NCBI GenBank assembly: GCA_020723935.1
Contig: DYHY01000028.1
Span: 1 to 9,771, forward strand
Length of the DNA stretch: 9,771 nucleotides
Reading direction: 5' to 3'
Origin: Candidatus Micrarchaeum sp.
GTDB taxonomy: Archaea; SpSt-1190; DYHY01
The translations under genes and the position numbers were made by a program. Position 1 is the stretch's first letter, and each line of letters starts with the position of its first letter. Shown piece by piece: positions 6,973-9,771 of this stretch. The notes below the pieces were generated by a model, which saw only the letters and a list, made by a program, of their open reading frames with translations, searched no databases and was not told the origin of the DNA.

Positions 6973-7944
6973 TCACGAATTCTTCTGCGAGTAGAAGCTG
7001 TCCTTCTTCCTCTCGCCAACGGAGAGCGCCCTCAGGACCTCCTCGGCGGACAGTATCGGTATCCCGTACGCCTCGTCGTCGTCAAACATCCTCGGGCAGG
7101 CGACGGTTATCAGGACTTGAACGTCCGAGAAGTTACGAACCGACGGCGTGAACGCGTCGCCCGCGATCATCACAGCCTTTTTCCCCATGGATTCGAGCTT
7201 CCTCTTGATTGCCTCCGCGAGGGCGAGGTGCTCCTGGCCGGGCTTGAAGCTCACTAGGATCCCGAACCTCTCCTTGGCGTAAAGGAAGCTGATCTTCTTT
7301 CTCTTCACAGGCTCGACCTTCTTCAATTCCCCTTGTGCCGGGTCCAGCTGGTAGACGGGAAGCGGCGCGCAAGCCTCGGCGAGGCCGCTCGAATGGAAGT
7401 CACCCTCGCCCAGGATCATCACGGCGTTCGCCTTCCTCTTCACGCTCGTCGCGGCGACGAAATCGCAGCCCGTGACCTGCCCGTCGTAGGAGCACATCAC
7501 TCCGCTCTTCCCGAGGAAGACCTCCTTCCCCCTGGCTTCCAGGATTTTCTTCGCCGGCTTGAGGAGGTGCAAGAACTGGTTGGAGGCGACGAGCGCGATG
7601 CTCCCACTGGAAATCTCCGGAATCCTGAGATCCTCGGACCTGCCTTTGAAGTATTCGACGAAGATCGTAGGGACGGCGAGCCTGTTCCAGTGCCTCATCG
7701 GGCTGTGGCCTACCGACACTACCAGGTCGCACCCCAGGGCGCGCGCCTGCACGTGCGGTATGTCGCAGGCCCCGTAGCAGCCCTCGCCCCAGAAGAGCAG
7801 TTCCGTCCCCGCGAGGCCGTCCGAAATCCTCATCGCGAGGTGCGCGAGGCCGGCCGGGAGATGGACGAGGACGCGCTTGGGCTTTGGCTTCCTCTTCCTC
7901 ACGGCCGAGATTATCTTGGGCGGGAGCTCGAGTCCTTCCTTCAT
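6973..7944 (-). CDS. dph2: Dph2, 2-(3-amino-3-carboxypropyl)histidine synthase
   Basis: 323 residues from ATG 7944. The first step of diphthamide synthesis transfers the aminocarboxypropyl group of S-adenosylmethionine to a histidine of elongation factor 2. Archaeal Dph2 does this as a homodimer with a non-classical radical-SAM [4Fe-4S] cluster. The three cluster cysteines are C60 (GACDIPH), C160 (GQVTGCDF) and C283 (ACPRMFDDD), one per domain, with spacing very close to the archaeal family. Also typical is VLVHLPAGL at about 25-33. The frame is open to 8046, but those extra 34 residues would overlap the upstream gene and precede a good TATA box, so ATG 7944 is preferred. The C-terminal KKDSFYSQKNS tail is unconserved-looking. 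It lies behind the histidine-rich gene with a 55-base gap and can be transcribed separately. Confidence 0.94.
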   Translation of the reverse strand: MKEGLELPPKIISAVRKRKPKPKRVLVHLPAGLAHLAMRISDGLAGTELLFWGEGCYGACDIPHVQARALGCDLVVSVGHSPMRHWNRLAVPTIFVEYFKGRSEDLRIPEISSGSIALVASNQFLHLLKPAKKILEARGKEVFLGKSGVMCSYDGQVTGCDFVAATSVKRKANAVMILGEGDFHSSGLAEACAPLPVYQLDPAQGELKKVEPVKRKKISFLYAKERFGILVSFKPGQEHLALAEAIKRKLESMGKKAVMIAGDAFTPSVRNFSDVQVLITVACPRMFDDDEAYGIPILSAEEVLRALSVGERKKDSFYSQKNS

Positions 7945-7970
7945 TTGCCTGGAAGGGGTCTCCGGAGGGC

Positions 7971-7981
7971 GTTTAAAAACG
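7971..7981 (-). promoter_or_regulatory. TATA box of dph2
   Basis: On the - strand CGTTTTTAAAC is centred near 7976, predicting a start near 7949, five bases before ATG 7944. It lies wholly in the 55-base gap after the upstream gene's stop (8000). Confidence 0.6.
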
Positions 7982-7999
7982 ATGTGGAAGAGGGCCTTT

Positions 8000-8686
8000 T
8001 CAGCCTTCCTTCCCCTCATAGGCGCCCCTCCAGAGAGCGCCAGCAATCTCCGCCAGGTGTTCCTTCTTGTGCTCGAAATGCGGGCTCCCGTACCTGGACT
8101 GGACGCTCAGGCAGACCGCCTTGCCGCCCGTCTCCTTGTCCGTCCCGACGCCGTAGGTCGCGAAAGTGTGCGCGAAGTTCTTCCCGACCCCGTGGATGTG
8201 CCAGCTGCGATGTATCCGGAAATCGCCGCGGTCCTCGGCGCTTATCCTCGCCGGGCCGTGGTGGACCTCCCCGGTCATCCCCCTCGCGAGGGAGTTCAGG
8301 GTCGCGCCCACCGATGCCTCCGCCTGCTCGAGGGTCAGCCTCCCGTACGCCTCCTCGGGGAAGTACATGAGCATCTCCTTGGGCACGAGCTTCACGCCCG
8401 GCGCCGAGCTCACCCCGAAGGACATCCTTATTGGGTAGCCGATCCCCTCGATCACGAGCAGCTCGACATGCGGGCGCACCCGGTAGGAATACCTCTCCCC
8501 TGTCGGCGCGATCTCCGCCTCCCCCGACGTGCCCCGCGCGAGCGCGAAGCCGACATCCTCGCCGGCCCGGTATATCCCATCGATTATCGCGCGGAAGTCC
8601 GGAGCCCCGGCCCTTTTGGCTTCTTTGTTATGTCTGTTTCCTTTTCCTTCCCCCGGCCTTTTGACGCCGTTTAAAAGCCCGTTCAT
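8000..8686 (-). CDS. unrecognised histidine-rich archaeal protein (about 228 aa)
   Basis: An open frame with codon choice like its neighbours ends at TGA 8002-8000. I do not recognise the family. After a basic low-complexity N-terminus (about residues 8-30), the body is a soluble alpha/beta-looking domain with strands such as VELLVIEGIG and SFGVSSAPGVKLVP, and helix LEQAEASVGATLNSLARG. The second half is rich in histidines (EVHHG, RIHRSWHIHGVGKNFAHTF, SPHFEHKKEHL), about ten in all, with one cysteine. A metal-binding or nucleotide-binding site is possible but is inference only. The start is uncertain: ATG 8686 has no clear SD, a TTG at 8728 would add 14 residues, and no usual start codon follows for many codons. 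It precedes dph2 on the same strand and is divergent from the SRP RNA gene. Confidence 0.75.
   Translation of the reverse strand: MNGLLNGVKRPGEGKGNRHNKEAKRAGAPDFRAIIDGIYRAGEDVGFALARGTSGEAEIAPTGERYSYRVRPHVELLVIEGIGYPIRMSFGVSSAPGVKLVPKEMLMYFPEEAYGRLTLEQAEASVGATLNSLARGMTGEVHHGPARISAEDRGDFRIHRSWHIHGVGKNFAHTFATYGVGTDKETGGKAVCLSVQSRYGSPHFEHKKEHLAEIAGALWRGAYEGKEG
8669..8679 (-). promoter_or_regulatory. TATA-like box inside the start of the histidine-rich gene
   Basis: On the - strand GCTTTTAAACG reads as a good TATA box, but it lies just inside the open frame after ATG 8686. It would start transcripts near 8647, where no in-frame ATG, GTG or TTG follows soon. It may be a coincidence, or the annotated start may be wrong. 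Confidence 0.25.
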
Positions 8687-8756
8687 TTCGCGCGAAACCG
8701 CCGGGTTTTTGCAAGGCTGCCGCGGCAAGCGCAGGGCCCTGCGGGGAACCAGAAGC

Positions 8757-8763
8757 GTTAAAA
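8757..8763 (+). promoter_or_regulatory. TATA box of the SRP RNA gene
   Basis: GTTAAAA is preceded by purine-rich agaagc (BRE-like). Its centre near 8760 is 27 bases before G8787, the first base of SRP helix 1. On the other strand the same box (TTTTAAC) would point at about 8733, upstream of the histidine-rich gene, so it could serve both directions. Confidence 0.65.
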
Positions 8764-8786
8764 CCGCCCGGTTCCGGATTCCTTCC

Positions 8787-9068
8787 GCCAGCTAGGTGGG
8801 TCACCAGCCCTAGACCTCGAACCCCGCAAGGGGGGCCGCAAACGGGCTTCATGGCGGACTGAGCGGGCCGGCCGAGATCCCGGAGGACTTGACCTCCGCA
8901 GATTTCCCCCAACGGCGACGTTTCGTCCCGAACGAGCCGCCCGCGTGCCAACGGGCCAGGACCGGAAGGTAGCAACCATACGCTAGCGGGCCGGTGTCTT
9001 CGGGGTAGCGGAACTGAGGTAAGGGAGCTGCGTGCCAGGACCCCTCCCCGAACGGAGCCGGCGCTGGC
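8787..9068 (+). ncRNA. archaeal signal recognition particle (7S) RNA
   Basis: The S-domain signature is clear: GGCCAGGACCGGAAGG followed by TAGCAACC (8954-8977), with the GGAA tetraloop at 8964-8967. This is the SRP54-binding helix 8 with its conserved symmetric and asymmetric loops. GCCAGC at 8787-8792 pairs with GCTGGC at 9063-9068, forming helix 1 that joins the two ends as in archaeal SRP RNAs. Parts of helix 5 pair across the S domain (for example the CCGC near 8895 with GCGG near 9007). The length of about 282 bases suits the family. The RNA scaffolds SRP19 and SRP54 and targets nascent membrane and secreted proteins to the translocon. Ends are set from helix 1 and the TATA distance and may be off by a few bases. 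Confidence 0.93.
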
Positions 9069-9162
9069 ACTGCCAGCGGACCGTGCCAAAATTACTCAGG
9101 CATCAAAACTCTCGCGGCCAGCGGACCGCGGCGCTGGCACCGTCCTCAAACTGTGCCAAAAT
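9060..9162. repeat. repeat cluster at and after the SRP RNA 3' end
   Basis: Three short words occur twice: ggcgctggcac at 9060-9070 and 9130-9140, gccagcggaccg at 9072-9083 and 9117-9128, and gtgccaaaat at 9083-9092 and 9153-9162. The first and third pairs are both 70 bases apart, so a 70-base tandem duplication with later change fits. Inverted pairs overlie them: CGCTGGCA/TGCCAGCG at 9062-9069/9071-9078, and GCCAGCG/CGCTGGC at 9117-9123/9132-9138. No gene is visible in 9071-9281. Confidence 0.75.
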
Positions 9163-9180
9163 AGCTTCTCAGTCAATTGT

Positions 9181-9239
9181 CTTTTCCAGCCTTGGCTGGG
9201 CCGGCGCCGGTACTTATTGGTCAGCCGCAGCCGGAAAAG
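9181..9239. repeat. imperfect inverted repeat with 18-base arms
   Basis: The arm at 9181-9198 (starting CTTTTCC) matches the reverse complement of 9222-9239 (ending GGAAAAG) at about 14 of 18 positions. Inside the left arm CCAGCC (9186-9191) and GGCTGG (9194-9199) are themselves complementary. The element lies between the SRP RNA and the convergent small genes and may act in transcript termination for either side. A tiny transposon-like remnant is an alternative. Confidence 0.45.
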
Positions 9240-9272
9240 AAAAAATCCGGCGTGCCCCGCGGGGCACGCCGG
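9233..9272 (-). terminator. perfect 26-base palindrome plus T-tract
   Basis: Bases 9247-9272 form a fully complementary GC-rich palindrome (13 + 13). On the - strand it is followed at once by ATTTTTTCTTTTCC (9246-9233). It begins 10 bases after the stop codon of the small - strand gene ending at 9282, so it looks like its transcription terminator. Archaeal termination relies mainly on T-tracts; a hairpin this strong is less usual. Confidence 0.7.
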
Positions 9273-9281
9273 CCCGGATCC

Positions 9282-9512
9282 TCAGGGCCCGGGAAGGCCT
9301 TCCGCCGGCGCGCGGGGTTCTCCCTTGACGACGTACGCCTCGCCCGTCTTCTGCCAGCCGGCCATCGCGTCGAACTCGACGATGTCCACTTGGTAGCTGC
9401 CCTCCGTCCCGGGCTCCACCTCCACGTACGCGCCGACCGCAAGGGCGGTGGCCCTCACGTAGAGCCTGGCGGCCCCGGAGAGCACGTCGCCCAGATAGAC
9501 GGGGTCTGTCAT
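9282..9512 (-). CDS. small hypothetical protein (76 aa)
   Basis: ATG 9512 overlaps the stop of the preceding small gene as ATGA. GGAGGTGA (9530-9523), a full SD match, stands 10 bases before it, so translation is well supported. The protein is beta-rich in appearance: alternating stretches such as LYVRATALAVGAYVEVEPG, then SYQVDIVEFDAMAGWQKTGEAYVVKG, with a proline- and glycine-rich tail (PRAPAEGLPGP). It has no cysteine, no signal peptide and no membrane segment. I do not recognise it. Small beta-barrel proteins of this size occur as virus structural parts and as adaptor proteins, but nothing here settles that. It is the last gene of a tiny operon ending at a strong terminator-like palindrome. 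Confidence 0.8.
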   Translation of the reverse strand: MTDPVYLGDVLSGAARLYVRATALAVGAYVEVEPGTEGSYQVDIVEFDAMAGWQKTGEAYVVKGEPRAPAEGLPGP

Positions 9513-9745
9513 GGGTTTATGTTCACCTCCGCCCGATAGCCGGAGGCAGGCGCCTCCCGATAGTCCCCCGGCTTCCCGCCCCCTTCTCCGCCGGAAGAAG
9601 GGGCCCTTGCCCCGTATCCGAAGGCCGCCGCCTTGGAGGCAGGCATGCGGACGACGTAGACCTTGCTTGTCGGGTCGCCCATCACAATCTCCACCATCGG
9701 CTCGCCCTCATATGCCGATGCCGTCGTTGTCGCAGTACTGTCCAT
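9509..9745 (-). CDS. small hypothetical protein (78 aa), first of a coupled pair
   Basis: The frame begins with two ATGs, at 9754 and 9745. AGGTGA at 9760-9755 abuts the first but lies 9 bases from the second, so ATG 9745 is the better start. The N-terminus is Thr/Ala/Ser-rich (MDSTATTTASAYEGEP). A short beta-looking core follows (MVEIVMGDPTSKVYVVRMPASKAAAFGYG), then a Gly/Ser/Pro-rich flexible stretch, and a C-terminus ending AEVNINP. It has no cysteine and no membrane segment. Family unknown. Its stop overlaps the next start by ATGA, so the two products are probably made together and may form a complex. An upstream gene on the same strand may end just beyond the right edge. Confidence 0.75.
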   Translation of the reverse strand: MDSTATTTASAYEGEPMVEIVMGDPTSKVYVVRMPASKAAAFGYGARAPSSGGEGGGKPGDYREAPASGYRAEVNINP

Positions 9746-9771
9746 CTTTTTCATTCACCTTTGGTGTTTCA

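Noticed and set aside
7945-8046. N-terminal extension of Dph2
   Set aside because: It crosses the dph2 TATA box and overlaps the upstream gene, and family similarity begins after ATG 7944.
8628-9089. Open frames across the SRP RNA gene on both strands
   Set aside because: They overlap a well-supported structural RNA and have no SD, domain or codon pattern like the genes nearby.
9060-9162. CRISPR array
   Set aside because: The repeated words are 10-12 bases, occur only twice and have unequal spacing, so the layout is a partial tandem duplication.

Overview
This window is archaeal chromosomal DNA, GC-rich and densely packed. The evidence is a CDC48/VAT-type double AAA+ ATPase, a RadB recombinase paralogue, a three-cysteine archaeal Dph2, a HerA/DUF87-family ATPase, an SRP RNA with the archaeal S-domain motif, a tRNA-Phe with no encoded CCA, and TATA boxes centred about 27 bases before the inferred transcript starts. 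RadB points to Euryarchaeota or a DPANN-type lineage rather than TACK archaea. I cannot name the species.

Layout, left to right. (1) 2-172 is the C-terminal end of an unrecognised + strand gene. (2) 278-505 is a probable 75-residue + strand protein. (3) 539-656 holds a decayed copy of the tRNA and its 3' flank, and the intact tRNA-Phe(GAA) follows on the - strand at 715-788. (4) A divergent promoter region at 789-874 serves the tRNA leftward and a HerA-like ATPase rightward (875-2992). (5) A probable two-gene - strand operon, cdc48 (6201-3868) then an EamA-type transporter (3852-2989), converges on the HerA gene, and the two stop codons interlock in a CTAG. (6) A divergent promoter region at 6202-6320 separates cdc48 from radB (6321-6968, +). 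(7) radB converges, with 4 bases between, on dph2 (7944-6973, -), which has its own TATA box behind an unrecognised histidine-rich gene (8686-8000, -). (8) The SRP RNA (about 8787-9068, +) starts divergently from that gene. (9) 9060-9239 is packed with direct and inverted repeats. (10) Two tiny translationally coupled - strand genes (9745-9509 and 9512-9282) end at a 26-base perfect palindrome followed by a T-tract on their strand.

Most of the window is information-processing and proteostasis housekeeping: protein unfolding (CDC48), membrane targeting (SRP RNA), EF-2 diphthamide synthesis (Dph2), recombination (RadB), a DNA-motor-like ATPase and tRNA-Phe. I see no CRISPR array, insertion sequence, toxin-antitoxin pair or clear defence system. 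The least explained parts are the C-terminal module of the HerA-like protein, the histidine-rich protein beside the SRP RNA gene, the repeat cluster after the SRP RNA, the decaying tRNA duplicate, and the pair of small proteins at the right edge. Promoter positions suggest leaderless GTG starts for the HerA-like gene and radB, while operon-internal genes have strong Shine-Dalgarno (SD) sequences.
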